From the NCBI GenBank assembly GCA_051294375.1, contig CM119271.1, positions 5,118,724 through 5,182,723 of the forward strand: a stretch of 64,000 nt of DNA, read 5' to 3'. This document shows, in pieces, positions 51,345 through 62,593 of the stretch; within the stretch, counting starts at the first letter, position 1; each line of letters opens with the position of its first letter. The translations under genes and the position numbers were made by a program. The DNA comes from Paraspadella gotoi (Eukaryota; Chaetognatha). The notes beneath the pieces are model-generated. The model worked only from the letters and a program-made list of their open reading frames with translations, was not told where the DNA came from and did not search any database.

Positions 51345-53075
51345 TTACCTTTCATCCTTCCTATCACGGATCTGTTGTGGTCCCTCCATCGTTTCAATAC
51401 GTCCAAACGGTCCAAATTTTCTTTCCAATAGGGGTGAGTATCTTCGGGACTGAAAAAAAAAAAGATGGATGATGGTAGGCTGGTATAGACTTTTTCTTTT
51501 TTACGCAAATAATAGTCATTCTTACTAATCTTTCACGTCTAGTATGAAGCAAAGATGAGCCCAATCTCGCCAAAATGAAGCCAACGGACTTTTGTAACGA
51601 AACGCCAATACGAAAGAATCCTAATTCCCATAATAAATTTTAATTAATTTCTAATAATTTTACATTAATAAAAATTATTATTTTTTTTTTTTTTTTGCGC
51701 TTCTAACCGTATCGTTTTGATGCACGCGCGCGCTAACGTCCGTTCGAGCTTCGTTAAATACTCGTCTCACGTTGAAATGATAGAAAGAAATATTGCAAAA
51801 TTTCGCGTTTTCCAAGACGATCGCTTAATTAATTAATTAATTAATTAATTAAAATTTTTTTAACAAAAAAAAAAAAAATTTTGTAAATTTTTTTTTAATT
51901 TTTTTTTGTTAATTAATTAATTAATTAATTAATTAAAAGTAAATTTTTTTTTTATTTTTCTAACCTCCCATAATTATAGGTTTATTGAGCGTACAGACGT
52001 TTTTTTCAAACTTGATGAAGATCAAAGAATCGCTCAAAATCTTGCAAGAATGAAAATCGGCTCGGTGCATGGCTCGTTGAGCGAGGGGTTTGTCAAAGTA
52101 TAAGCGCACATTGTGTTTACCACGAACATTTTCGATACTCTGTACATAAATAATTTTATTATTAAAATTTGTTATATTATTTTAATATATTACTATACTC
52201 CCCTTTCCGTACAAGGAATTTATCAAAAGCTTGAAATGATTTTTCAAGTAGTCCGATTGGGCTTCGTTTCTCTTCCGAGTAAAATGATCCACGAAAGGTT
52301 CGATATATTTCCTTTGTTGATAGCGAAATCCCATGCTTATTTTTCGAACCTCGTATCCCAAATCGAGACACAACTTCAAAACCATATAATTAATAACGTA
52401 ATCCTTTTTTTCCCCCACGCAACATATCAATTTAGGGTAAATGCCTAATTTTATCCCATATTTTTTAGCCAATTTAACGGTGCGCGGACTCAATTCGTTT
52501 TCGGGAACTGCTCGTTTATCGGCGATGGGAGGGTAACCGCTCATAGAAGAATGCAAATGATCCGGTAAATATGTCGCATTCGACTATGAAACCGATATCC
52601 GCTTCATGGGTCCAATTTTTGTAACGACCGTCTTGGGTCATTACAAAAATTTCCGCGAGTTCCTCCGGAGAAAGACTTTTAAAATCTTTCCAGGGTACAG
52701 GGATATTTCATGGCGCGACCGTACAAATTCTAAAATAATTAAAAAATAGCTAAGAATGATAGAAAGATGAAAAGAGAAAAAAGCGACGACTACTATTATT
52801 ACCGTAAAGTCTTGATACATCAAGAAGCAACTACCGTCGTCCTCCTCGCCCCCCTCCTCTGAGGAATCGAAACCGACTTCGCGATTGTTGGCCCGAGCGT
52901 GACGTTCGGAAACGGTACAAACGCCTCCTCGTATCATTCTTTCATATGTTAAATATTGGAGGGATTCCGATTCGCTGAACAAGGGAATCTCGACTTTGGT
53001 CATCGAGAGAAAAATATCTAGTCCGATACCCGCAAAGCCGTAATAGTGGGTGGGCTTATCCTTATCACTGATGGC
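51345..53075 (-). pseudogene. Protein-primed family B DNA polymerase, copy 2
   Basis: Blocks on the minus strand: 53075-52800 (TKVEIPLF, IRGG, ARANNRE, ending YQDFT); intron to about 52731; 52730-52180 (NLYGRAM completing motif A, then YPPIADKRA, GEKKDYVINY, and FKLLINSLYGK, motif B); 52165-51965 ending NKPIIMG; a long AT-rich intron; 51825-51705 ending NDT; an intron; 51595-51520 starting DSFVLAF, so motif C (DTDS) is split by an intron; and 51450-51345. The N-terminal domain and last C-terminal exon are absent, and frames shift near 52550-52640. The exon order is that of polinton/adintovirus-type polymerases. Confidence 0.85.
51833..51935. repeat. Inverted TTAA-tract repeat in a polymerase intron
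   Basis: (TTAA)n tracts flank runs of A and T as an inverted repeat in the intron that precedes the motif C exon. Low complexity. Confidence 0.6.
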
Positions 53076-53120
53076 CAGAAGGTGTAAACTTATATCTCTG
53101 ACATCTCTTAATTGACGTTG
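53076..53120. repeat. Shared junction sequence
   Basis: GGCCAGAAGGTGTAAACTTA with flanks matches, in inverse, TTTACACCTTCTAGCCATCG at 49390-49420. Both places are where a coding exon is abruptly lost, so this may be the edge of a small inserted repeat. Confidence 0.45.
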
Positions 53121-53136
53121 AGAAGGGAGTCTGTAA

Positions 53137-53165
53137 TGATGAACTCGATTTGTATCGAGTTCATG
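53137..53165. repeat. Short perfect hairpin
   Basis: ATGAACTCGAT, four loop bases, ATCGAGTTCAT. Just outside the truncated end of the polymerase. Function unknown. Confidence 0.5.
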
Positions 53166-53229
53166 TGAATTTTGGTCGGCTTCATGGACGAGCCCGAAGT
53201 CAACGTTTTAGGTAAAAAAAAACTCCTCC

Positions 53230-53676
53230 TAGTTTGCTCATAAGTAAATGCCCCAGGATTTCTAATTAAAAAATGGGACGTTTGTTAGTACTATTGGGGA
53301 CATTTCAATGGTACTTTGCTCGTTTTCGTATTCATTGGTCAGTGGTCAATGGTCACGTTTGAATATTCGTGAGCCACCACCACCTCCTTAACACGAGTTT
53401 CGTCGTCGTCGTTGTTGTTGTCTTGACATCTTGGAATTAAATTCGAATATATTGGACCATCGTGGTCAGTTTCTCTCTCATTTGTACGATGCACTTCGAA
53501 AAACGTTGTCTCCTCTTCATTGTTGTTTGCGTTTCTAAATTCATTGTCCCACAAATACTCCCCCCTTCGTTTTCATCTTCAGAAAACGTTGATTCCCAAT
53601 CATTGTTTGAATAATAAATATTCTGACGGGTTATCTGATAATTGGTTTTTTTTTTAATTTTTATCAAGTTAGTCAA
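53230..53676 (-). pseudogene. Decayed paralogue of the 50564-50951 gene
   Basis: MSPIVLTNVPFF near 53270 matches LSPIILANVPFL; DDDETRVKEVV matches KRDETRVEIL; and DWESTFSEDENEGG is an acidic stretch. Several frames are used. It marks the right edge of the array. Confidence 0.4.
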
Positions 53677-53824
53677 ATTTTTTTTATCGTGATTGTTGAT
53701 CAGATAGTTCTTTAGTTTTTATATTGCGCCGTGAATGTGTACTGATAACAGGATTTGGCGAGAATGTGTACTGATAACACAATTTGGCGAGAATATCAAT
53801 GTCTATATCTCTATGGTTTTTTCC

Positions 53825-54070
53825 TATTTTTGAAAGCAGTTTCGAATTCCTCATGAAAAGTTGATAAAAGGAAATATTACTCTTTTTAGAAAATTATTTC
53901 ATTAAGTGGATCAAAATCCTAAAAAACTATTATCATTAACTTATGATTAAATTTTAGTATAAAAAATATAGTTCTTGGAATTTTTGGCTAACTTAATGAA
54001 ATAATTTTTGATTAAGACTTATATTTTTTTTGATGAGGAATTCAAATCTGCTTTCAAAACTAAAAAAAAA
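53825..54070. repeat. Foldback element
   Basis: TTTTGAAAGCAG ... GAATTCCTCAT and ATGAGGAATTC ... CTGCTTTCAAAA form imperfect arms of about 75 bases (with AAATTATTTCATTAA and its complement inside) around a loop of about 90 bases. MITE-like. Confidence 0.55.
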
Positions 54071-54079
54071 ATATTTTAA

Positions 54080-55150
54080 AATTTTGACAATGTATAAATA
54101 TGGGCGTATGCGAAAATTGTAAAATTTCAAAATAATAATAATAATATAATTTAATGTTCTTTGGTCCAAGACTTCATGATTAACTATTCGAATTTTGATT
54201 TGCAACTTTCACTACGCCTTACTAATCAGCGAGAGATCGAGATCGATTAAAAGTAATTGTGACTCAATCGGTCCCCGATTTTACCACTGCAGTTTTGATC
54301 GGCTTTATATTATCTCTCTCCTCTCCATCTTTCCCCCATCGGATCCGCCTCTCTCCGGAATTCAAATGGGAGTGAAATGAAAAGAATTGTTATAACTCTT
54401 AACTGACTGACTGTGATTAATATTTGTTCACTTCATTAGTTGGAAAAGTCCCTTACGTTTATGTTCCCATAAAGCAAATTGATAATACTTCACATCATAG
54501 CAACTGGTGCGCTTGCCTTCCAGCAGCTTTTTTTGCGACATTTTATCCCTCTTATTTGATAATTCAATTTTAAACTCATTGTGAAAAAAATTGAGACAAT
54601 TATTTTAAATATTTTTACATTTATTAGTTAGTATAATGTCTTGGGAGCATGACAAAAAAATCTTATTAATATAATTCAAGGTTTAGTTAGGCAATAGGCT
54701 CTTGCCAGATCATTGTTCTTTTGTAATTTTTTTTCACGCTGAAATTTATTTTTTATAAGTTTTAACTAAAAAACTATAAAATGAAAAAGGCTGTCATTGT
54801 GCTTGTGAATAAGTTTTTGACATTCAGATTGCTCAGGCACATACTCCTAGGTCTATACCTGAAAGATAAAACGAAATTTTTCAAACATTTTATTTTTTTA
54901 TAAAAATATATGTCATAACAGGAAGGTACTATTCAAATGCAAAAATTTTTTTTTTAATTCTAACATGCCATTGATGAGCACATAACTCAGAAAATAAGCG
55001 AGCTGGACTACTCCCATTTGAAATCCGTGTAAAAACATTTTTTTCTTTCCTAAATATTGCTTGCAGACGCTTTTTTTAAAATTGTTTTTAGATGCTGTGA
55101 TAATAAAAACCATGTTTTCCATGTAATAAAATAATTCCTTTGTAATTTAT
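54080..55150. other. AT-rich sequence without recognisable genes
   Basis: Only short frames occur, and none has homology or splice support. One frame on the minus strand at 54913-55122 has protein-like codons but nothing recognisable. Confidence 0.4.
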
Positions 55151-55164
55151 TCTCTTTTGTGTAC

Positions 55165-55201
<37 letters not shown>
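55165..55201. repeat. GA microsatellite
   Basis: Perfect (GA)n tract. Others nearby are at 55542-55580, 55914-55945 and the CT blocks at 56105-56320. Confidence 0.9.
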
Positions 55202-55204
<3 letters not shown>

Positions 55205-55414
55205 TTAATGAATGCGTTGATAGTTATGTATCAGCCAAATCTTTTGTCGGCCGATGGTTTAAATGTAGAATATTTAGAATATGTAGATTTTTTAAACTTT
55301 CTATTAGCAGGCTTTTCTATTTGCGAGCTGAAGACCCTTCCAAATGGTCTTGTTGTTCGGAATGCAGTGTTAAAGTAAAGTAGTTACAATAATAATAGTA
55401 ATTATGTAAACAAA

Positions 55415-55539
55415 ATGGCGAAACAAAAGGCTAATTCAAAACGAGCGCCAGCGCCTCTAGCGACGGAGAAACCAAAACATCCAATTTTCGTCAATGATGA
55501 TGGAAAAAAGTAAACAATGAAAATAAGCCCGGAAAAAAA

Positions 55540-55584
<45 letters not shown>

Positions 55585-55855
55585 TTCAGCCTTCATCTCT
55601 TCATCTGCCCTCTCCCCTTAAAAGAAAACCTCTCTCCGTTCCTCTTCCCTATTCCGTCTTTTCTCTTAATTGTTTCTCACAATCCCGTGTTCCAGGCGAT
55701 GAGAGTCTCGTCCCTCGACGTCACGAGTCAACGACGAAAAGCGTTCCCATTGGTCGAATATCTTTCGACGACGACATCCTTCTGGACCAATCGGGGAAAG
55801 GCGACGAAATCATGATTCGAGGAAAAGAGAAGAAAAAGAAAAAGAGAAAAAAAAA
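55415..55855 (+). CDS. Possible small two-exon gene
   Basis: Exon 1 (55415 to about 55510) starts MAKQKANSKRAPAPLATEKP and ends at a GTAAAC donor. After an intron containing a GA tract, a good polypyrimidine-CAG acceptor at 55695 leads to an exon whose best frame reads ESTTKSVPIGRISFDDDILL then DQSGKGDEIMIRGKEKKKKK. The splice phases do not match exactly, which may reflect an indel in the A run at the exon 1 end. No family is recognised. Confidence 0.3.
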
Positions 55856-55907
55856 AATTCCGTTTTCCTTTGGAACTTCCTGAATCACGAACTCGAGGGC
55901 GGAAACG

Positions 55908-55947
<40 letters not shown>

Positions 55948-56104
55948 AGAAGAGAGAGAGACGAGAGAGTGTTGGATATTCCGAACGGCCGCGTCGGAGG
56001 TGAAAGCCTTCCCAGCCAAAGGTCATAAAATTAGAAAACACAGAGAGTCGTAAAATCATGGCGCACGCCATACAGCGTCTCAGCCCATGAAATCTTGGCT
56101 CGGG

Positions 56105-56330
56105 CCTCTCTCTCTCTCTCTCTCTCGTCTCTCTCATCTCTCTTCTCTCTCTCTCTCCTCTCTCTTTACTTTAGAAAGCGAGTTTTTGAAACGGCCATGA
56201 TACTGCGGTTCTGTCTCTGTGACTGTCACCGCTCTCTCTCCTCTCTCTCCAGTCCGTCTCTCTCTCTCTCTGCTCTCTCTCTCTCTCTCATCCTCTCTCG
56301 TCTCTTCCGCGTCAACGGCCGCCGGATTTC
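56105..56330. repeat. CT-rich microsatellite cluster
   Basis: Several interrupted (CT)n tracts. Open frames here are Ser/Leu shadows. Confidence 0.85.
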
Positions 56331-56390
56331 GGGGGGGATGAGTTGACTTTTTGACACGGACAGGCAGGCGAATAGCAAATAATGCTCAGC

Positions 56391-56571
56391 AAGAGAGAAG
56401 GACCGATGAATGGACCTTGGGGAGGACGCCGAACCACGCCGACCTGACTCTGACACAGCGAAGGATCGTATGCAGCGCCGACCTCGTCCTCATACCCGTC
56501 CTGGCGCTGCTTTCACTGGCCCGCAGTTGAACATCGAAATGGACAACCACATTCACGACGCGCGCCTGCAC
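56391..56571 (+). CDS. Possible exon of an MFS-type transporter
   Basis: One frame reads TLTQRRIVCSADLVLIPVLA and the continuing frame, one base shifted near 56515, reads HDARLHG before a GTAAGC donor at 56572. The pattern RR-x2-x3-DL-x-LIP-x-LALL followed by NIGNARL-like sequence is typical of the first membrane helix of fungal allantoate/anion-symporter-type MFS proteins. With one exon and a frameshift this is weak. A fungal origin would imply contamination or transfer. Confidence 0.25.
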
Positions 56572-56837
56572 GGTAAGCTGCGACTAGCCTATCTCAGCCA
56601 GCAGCTGACTCTTGTGCGGCAGGTCTGCGTCTTCGCATCGGTCGATCGCTTAGATCGTCCGGGATCTCTCCTCGTCTCCTCTCTCTTCTCTTCTCTCCCC
56701 TCTCTCTCCGTCTCGGGTCTCTGCTCCCCACCTCTCCTCTCTCTCGTCGATCCGCCCTTTCCTCCGCCTCCTTTCACATCGTTTCCTTTGGCCTGGCAGG
56801 TGACCGAGAGACCGTTGCGCAGAGACGGAAGAAACGA

Positions 56838-58262
56838 AGAAGGAGGAAGGGGAGGGGGAGAACTATGTGGAGGAGGAAGGGAAGGAATCAAGAGAAGATG
56901 TGAGGGAGGAAGGGGAGGAATTAAGAGAAGATGTGAGGGAGGCAAGGGAGGAATTAAGAGAAGATGTGAGGGAGGAAGGGAGGAAATCAAGAGACAGATG
57001 TGACGGGAGGAAAGGGAGGACATTAAGAGACAGATGCTGAGGGAGGAAGGAGGAATTAAGAGAAAGATGTGAGGGAGGAAGGGAGGAATTAAAGAGAAGA
57101 TGTGAGGGAGAAAGGAGGAATTAAGAGAAGATGTGAGGGAGGAAGGGAGGAATTAAGAGAAGATTGTGAGGGAGTGAAAGGAATCAAGAGAAGATGTGAG
57201 GGAGGTAAGGAGCGAATTGAAGAGAAGATGTGAGGGAGGAAGGGAGGAATTAAGAGAAGATGTGAGGGAGGGAAGGGAGGAATCTAAGCAAGAAGATGTG
57301 AGGGAGGACAGGAGAATTAAGAGAAAGATGTGAGGGAGTGAAGGGAGGAATAAGAGAAGATGTGAGGAGAAGGGAGGAATTAAGAGAAGATGTGACGGGA
57401 GGAAGGAGGAATTAAGAGAAGATTTGAGGAGGCAAGGCGAGGAATAAGAGAATTAGTGAGGGAGAAAGGAGGGAATTAAGAAGAAGATGTGAGGGAGGAA
57501 GGGAGGAATTTAAGAGAAGATGTGAGGAGGAAGGGAGGAATTTAAGAGAAGATGTGAGGGAAGGAAGGGAGGGAATTAAGAGGATGTGAGGGAAGGAAGG
57601 GAGGGAATTAAGAGAACGATGTGAGGGAGGAAGGGAGGAATTAAGAGAAGATGTGAGGGAGAAGGAGAATTAAGAGAGATCGTGAGGGAGGAAGGGAGGA
57701 CATTAAGAGAAGATGTGACGGAGAAGGGAGGAATTAAGAGAAGATGTGAGGGAGGAAGGGGGATTAAGAGAAGATGTGAGGGAGGAAGGGAGGAATTAAG
57801 AGAAGATGTGAGGGAGGAACGGGAGGACATTACAGAGAAGATGTGAGGAGGAGGAGGACTTAAGAAGAGATGTGAGGGAGGAAGGGACAGGAATTAGAGA
57901 AACGATGTGAGGGAGGAAGGAGGATAGAGATGTGAGGGGAGAAGGGGGAGGAGTGGAGAAGATGTAGGGAGGGAGAATGGTAGGATAAGGAGAGAAGATG
58001 TGAGGGGAGGAAGGGAGGAATTAAGTTGAGAAGATTGTGTGAGGGAGGAAGGGAGGAATTAAGAGAAGATGTGAGGAGGAAGGGGGAATTAAGAGGATGT
58101 GAGGGAGGAAGGAGGAATTAAGAGAAGAATGTGAGGGAAGGAGGAGGAATAAGAGAAAGCATGTGAGGGAAGGGAGGAATTAAAGAAGATGTGAGGGAGG
58201 AGGAATTTAATGAGAAGATGTGAGGGAGGCAGGGAGGAATTAAGACGAAGGTGAGGAGAGGA
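56838..58262. repeat. Minisatellite, about 32-base unit
   Basis: Around 40 copies of GAGGGAGGAAGGGAGGAATT followed by AAGAGAAGATGT. Units differ by many single-base insertions and deletions, more than expected from ordinary divergence. All open frames across it are shadows. Confidence 0.9.
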
Positions 58263-59220
58263 AGATAGGATAGAGCATATCTACATGTAGAGTTAAACAG
58301 GCAGGTTTTCTGGAAACGAAAGCACAAAGTAACATAATTAAGGCGGCGGTCAAAATTGAACACTTTTTATAACTTTTAATTCTCTCAAAAAAATTCCTTT
58401 TTTCCTTATTATCTACTAATCGATTTTCACTGTAACTTTTTGAATTGTTCATTGGGTTGTTGCACTGAAGCTTTTAAATATTTATTAATATATAACAAAT
58501 GACAAAAAAATTTTTTTTAAAAATTAGTTTTTTAAAGAACGGATTCCTTAGAGCTTGAAAAGTTAAATGAAAGTTAGTACTACATTTTTTTTTTAACAAT
58601 TTTGACAAGAAAATTGGGTTTAAAAACAGAAAAAACGTTAAAAAATCAATCATCATCATCATATCATTGCTGAATTTTATAGTTTTTTTTAAATTTTTAT
58701 CAAATAAATCAAAAAAATTTTTACAAATTTGTATTAATAACCTTCATCTAACTTTTAAAGCTCTATCAGAAATCCATTAAAAAACAATTGAAAAAATTAA
58801 AAAAATTTTAATTTATATAGTAATAAAATATCTTTAAATGCTTCCGTGCTTATTAATAAGATAATTTTTTTAAATTATTTTTTATTTCATATTCTCTAAC
58901 AGTCACTTTATCATTATTTATTTGATCGAGAACTTCTAAGTTTTCAACCTGTTCCGGCCTACGTAACTAATGACATACATAGCAAGAGATCGACACATAA
59001 GGAAAAGATATATATTTACATTACAGTGATTGTTAGGAAATCAATTAAGTCGCAGGCGATACAGCAAGAGAACAACAAAGTAACATGTTATAGCAGTGAG
59101 ATGTTTTTATCGGAATTGTGTTATCTTTTCTTTTTTTTGTGGGTAATTTTTTTATTATCTATAGTAGGCATTGCTTTATTTTTGTTCAGTTCATTTTAGC
59201 ATAATAGTAAATCTATAAAG
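58263..59220. other. AT-rich sequence without recognisable genes
   Basis: No splice-supported or conserved frame seen. TTTTTT and AAAAAA runs dominate. Confidence 0.4.
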
Positions 59221-59224
59221 TTTT

Positions 59225-59557
59225 TTGGTTTTTTTGGATTGTGGGTCATTCGCTGCTCGGGTTCTTGTTCGTACATTTTCCGTGTTTAGAAGTCATATGC
59301 ATGTTTTAGATAAGCTATCAATCTATCACACGAATGAAGGCATTTCCCGAAAAAACCCTGACTCAGACAGAACCTTCTTCTGTCGTGTAACAACCTCGAC
59401 CGCGACTTTTCAGGGAGAAAATAAAGATTTTGAGAAATCAAATTTGTGGCGGGAAAAAGTCGATCCTTCGATTCTGAGGTTAAAGAACCCAGGCATCTTG
59501 GAGGGAAGAAAAGTGGAGACGAAAAGAAAGGTCGAGGAGCCTATCTATTCGGTATAA
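59225..59557 (+). CDS. Weak ORF, possible exon
   Basis: About 110 codons with protein-like middle (KNPDSDRTFFCRVTTSTATF, EKSNLWREKVDPSILRLKNP), no ATG near the start and a Lys-rich end that runs into a duplicated low-complexity block. It could be an exon or chance. Confidence 0.2.
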   Translation: MVFLDCGSFAARVLVRTFSVFRSHMHVLDKLSIYHTNEGISRKNPDSDRTFFCRVTTSTATFQGENKDFEKSNLWREKVDPSILRLKNPGILEGRKVETKRKVEEPIYSV

Positions 59558-59760
59558 AGTGAAGGGGGGAGGTAGATAGGGAAGAAAAAGAAAGTTAAGG
59601 TGTCGATGCGCAATAAAGAGAAGAGAAGAGAGAAGTGGAGAAGAAAAGAAAGGTCGAGGAGCCAATTCATTCGGTATAAAGTGAAGGGGGGGTAGAAAGG
59701 GAAGAAAAAGAAAGTTAAGGTGTCGATGCGCAATAAAGAGAAGAGAAGAGAAAGGAAGGA
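59490..59760. repeat. Direct duplication, about 130-base unit
   Basis: Two copies of a purine-rich block with GAGACGAAAAGAAAGGTCGA or its variant, CGGTATAAAGTGAAGGGGGG and AAGTTAAGGTGTCGATGCGC. Confidence 0.75.
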
Positions 59761-59951
59761 AGGAAGGAAGGAAAAATGAGAAAGGAGGTAGGGAAAAGAG
59801 AAGAGAAAAAGGTGAGTGACCGAGAAAAATCATTAAATGAAGAAGAGAAAAAGTATAATAGGAAAGTAATAAATAGTAATAAATAGTAAAGCCTTTATAA
59901 AATATAAGAATAGAAAATAGCGAAACAAGTAATTTTTGCAAATTTTCATAA

Positions 59952-59976
59952 NNNNNNNNNNNNNNNNNNNNNNNNN
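59952..59976. other. Assembly gap (25 N)
   Basis: A run of 25 N in low-complexity sequence. Confidence 0.95.
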
Positions 59977-59984
59977 AAAGGAGA

Positions 59985-60660
59985 GAGATGTCGTCGTCAT
60001 CGTCATCCTTCCACGATCGTACTCATGCGATCGTCATTGTCGTAGTCCTCCATCTCGTCTTGGCATTGGCCATCGTTTTTGGACATCATCTACGTCGTCT
60101 TTATCGTACGTGCGTCGTCAGTCGTCGTCGACTTCGGCCATCGTCGTCCGCAGGAGGTCGGAACCCTCTCTAATTTCATAATCGCGACGATGTTTTTCGG
60201 GCAGACCATTGTCTGTCAAAATTTCTGCTTCGCGAGCGATTCCACTGGCCTCCTGTTCTTTTCCTTCTCCTTTTCCTTTCCTTTTCCTGTCTTTCTTTCC
60301 TTTTCTTTTTCCTTTCCTTTTTCTCTTTCTTTCCTTTTTTTTCTTTTTATTCTTTTCTTTCCTTTTTTTGCCTTTCTTACTTCATGCTTTGTTCCTTTCC
60401 TTTCCCTCTTCTTTCTTTCTTTTTCCCTTTGCCTTTTACGATCTTTCTTTTCTTTCGTTTTTTTCTTTTCTTTCGCTTTTTTCTTGTCCTTCCATTTCAT
60501 TTTCTTTTCCCTGTTCCTTTCTTTCTGTTCTTTGTTTTCTTTCTTTCTTTTCGCCTTGTTCTTTTATTTCTTTCTCTTTCTTTCTTTCTTTTTTCTTTAT
60601 CCTTTCCTTGCCTAATTATTCTTCTCCTCTCTCTCTCTTCTAGGAACGCATTTTTTTTGG
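59985..60660. repeat. Trinucleotide and CT-rich block, inverted partner at 61330-61740
   Basis: CGTCGTC-type repeats, then GGAGGTCGGAACCCTCTCTA, TTCTGCTTCGCGAGCGATTC and a long TTTCC-rich tract. The same order appears reverse-complemented at 61740-61330. Open frames are Phe/Ser/Leu shadows. Confidence 0.7.
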
Positions 60661-60759
60661 CCCTCTCGTTTAATTCTTTTCCACCGCGTCTTTTTTTTTT
60701 CATTCAAAAAAATTAAAATCTATATCTTTTCCACAATATTCTATTTTAAACCATAATAA

Positions 60760-60905
60760 TTATGAAATCGTTCAAGCCAATATAAAAATTATCCGATTCA
60801 CTTCAAATGAAAGGAACTCCTGGCCCCTGATACTTTGGACAGGTCTTTTGGTGTGTTAATAGGGTCTCCAATATCATCTTTAACAAGATAATGAACATAA
60901 GCAGT
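60760..60905 (+). repeat. Dispersed repeat family, copy 4
   Basis: CCAATATAAAAATTATCC and ACTTTGGACAGGTCTTTTGG with the AACAAGATAATGAAC end match the paracaspase intron copies. Confidence 0.6.
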
Positions 60906-61329
60906 ACCGCTGAACTGTGTCAAGATATAAGACCGTTCTCACAGCTTAGTCTATTCAAGGGTCCAAATCCTCCATTATCAGTAATGTTATTCCTCATGGA
61001 CTTTCATCAAGCAGGAATATTATTTTGCTTTTAAATTTTCAATTTATTTTCTATTCTTCAATGCTTTTTCTTAGTTTTGTAATTTTCCAATTTTTTATTT
61101 GAATTCTTCGACTTTCAAGAAAGCAAAAGACAGAAGTAGTCCACGACGGGCTATCTCAGGCTCGTCTCCTCTCTCTAGACTCTCTCTCGTACTCTCTCAG
61201 TGAAACAGTCTCTCTCTCCTCCAATCGGTCTCTCCTCTATGTCTTCTCTCGATGAACTAACTCTCCTCTTCAAATAATCCAATTCCAATTCTAAAATAGA
61301 CGATGCAGTGAGAGAAGAGGAATAATGTT

Positions 61330-61740
61330 CATCGTTCGTGACATCGCAGTTTCATTTCGATAGGAAAGAAAAGAAAAAAGAAAAAAGGAAAGAAAGAAGA
61401 AAAAGGAAAGGAAAAAGAAAAGGAAAGAAAGAAGGAAAAGGAAAGGAAAAGGAGAAGGAAAAGAAAGGAGGCAGGGAATCGCTCGCGAAGCAGAAATTGA
61501 AGAATGGCTGCCGAAAAACTCGTGGGATTATGAATTAGAGAGGGTCGACCTCCTGGGACGACGATGGCGAAGTCGACGACGACGACGACGACGACGATAA
61601 AGACGACGAAGATGATGACAAAAACGATGGCAATGCCCAAGAGAGATGAGGACTACGACAATGACGACGATGAGTACGACGTGGAAGATGACGATGACGA
61701 CGACGAAGAAGACGATGAAGCCCAAAAACTGTGACATTTA
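61330..61740. repeat. Inverted partner of 59985-60660, with GAC repeats
   Basis: GGAAAGGAAAAAGAAAAGGA tract, CGCTCGCGAAGCAGAAATTG, then (GAC)n at 61575-61610. The Asp-rich frame is a repeat product and is not called. Confidence 0.7.
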
Positions 61741-61855
61741 GTTGTTAAAGTGAAAGTGAATTTCGTAAAAATGAATTAGATCAGAATTTGAGGAATAAAT
61801 TTATAGACGACAGGAGAGAAATCTTCCTATATCCAAATGATTAAGTCTGAACTGC

Positions 61856-62124
61856 NNNNNNNNNNNNNNNNNNNNNNNNNNNNNNNNNNNNNNNNNNNNN
61901 NNNNNNNNNNNNNNNNNNNNNNNNNNNNNNNNNNNNNNNNNNNNNNNNNNNNNNNNNNNNNNNNNNNNNNNNNNNNNNNNNNNNNNNNNNNNNNNNNNNN
62001 NNNNNNNNNNNNNNNNNNNNNNNNNNNNNNNNNNNNNNNNNNNNNNNNNNNNNNNNNNNNNNNNNNNNNNNNNNNNNNNNNNNNNNNNNNNNNNNNNNNN
62101 NNNNNNNNNNNNNNNNNNNNNNNN
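61856..62124. other. Assembly gap (269 N)
   Basis: A run of 269 N between low-complexity segments. Confidence 0.95.
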
Positions 62125-62359
62125 GACCTCATAGGGTGAGAATGAGGGAGACAGAGAGAGAGTGGGGAAAAAGGAGATAAATAAGGAAAGAAAGAGAAAA
62201 AAAGAGATAGATAAGAAAAGAAAGAGAAGAAAAGAGATAGATAAGGAAAGAAAGAGAAAAGGGAAAGAACGAAAAGTGACGAAAAAAATAAAAAAGGTAC
62301 GAATTAAATATCAGATGTGAAATGTTTGGAGAAAGACTGATAGAGAGAGAGACGAAAAA

Positions 62360-62364
62360 AGAAT

Positions 62365-62458
<94 letters not shown>
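62360..62458. repeat. Long GA microsatellite
   Basis: About 90 bases of almost perfect (GA)n. Confidence 0.95.
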
Positions 62459-62461
<3 letters not shown>

Positions 62462-62593
62462 CGTGACTATGGCGAAAAATGCAGAAAACTATTAGAAAGT
62501 ATAAAAACACATAAAAAAAGATTACACCAAATTTAACTAAGTTTAGTACATTTACTGCATGTAAATCAACTCTTTCAACAACGCCGCACAGTA

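Noticed and set aside
60079-60716. Long Phe/Ser/Leu frames resembling membrane proteins
   Set aside because: They derive from TTTCC tracts, and the inverse copy gives Lys/Glu/Arg frames; no conserved motif or start context.
61560-61735. Asp-rich acidic protein
   Set aside because: A (GAC)n repeat product with stops in the same frame shortly after.
61827-62139. Frames of about 100 codons across the 269-N gap
   Set aside because: Nearly all codons are N; no information.
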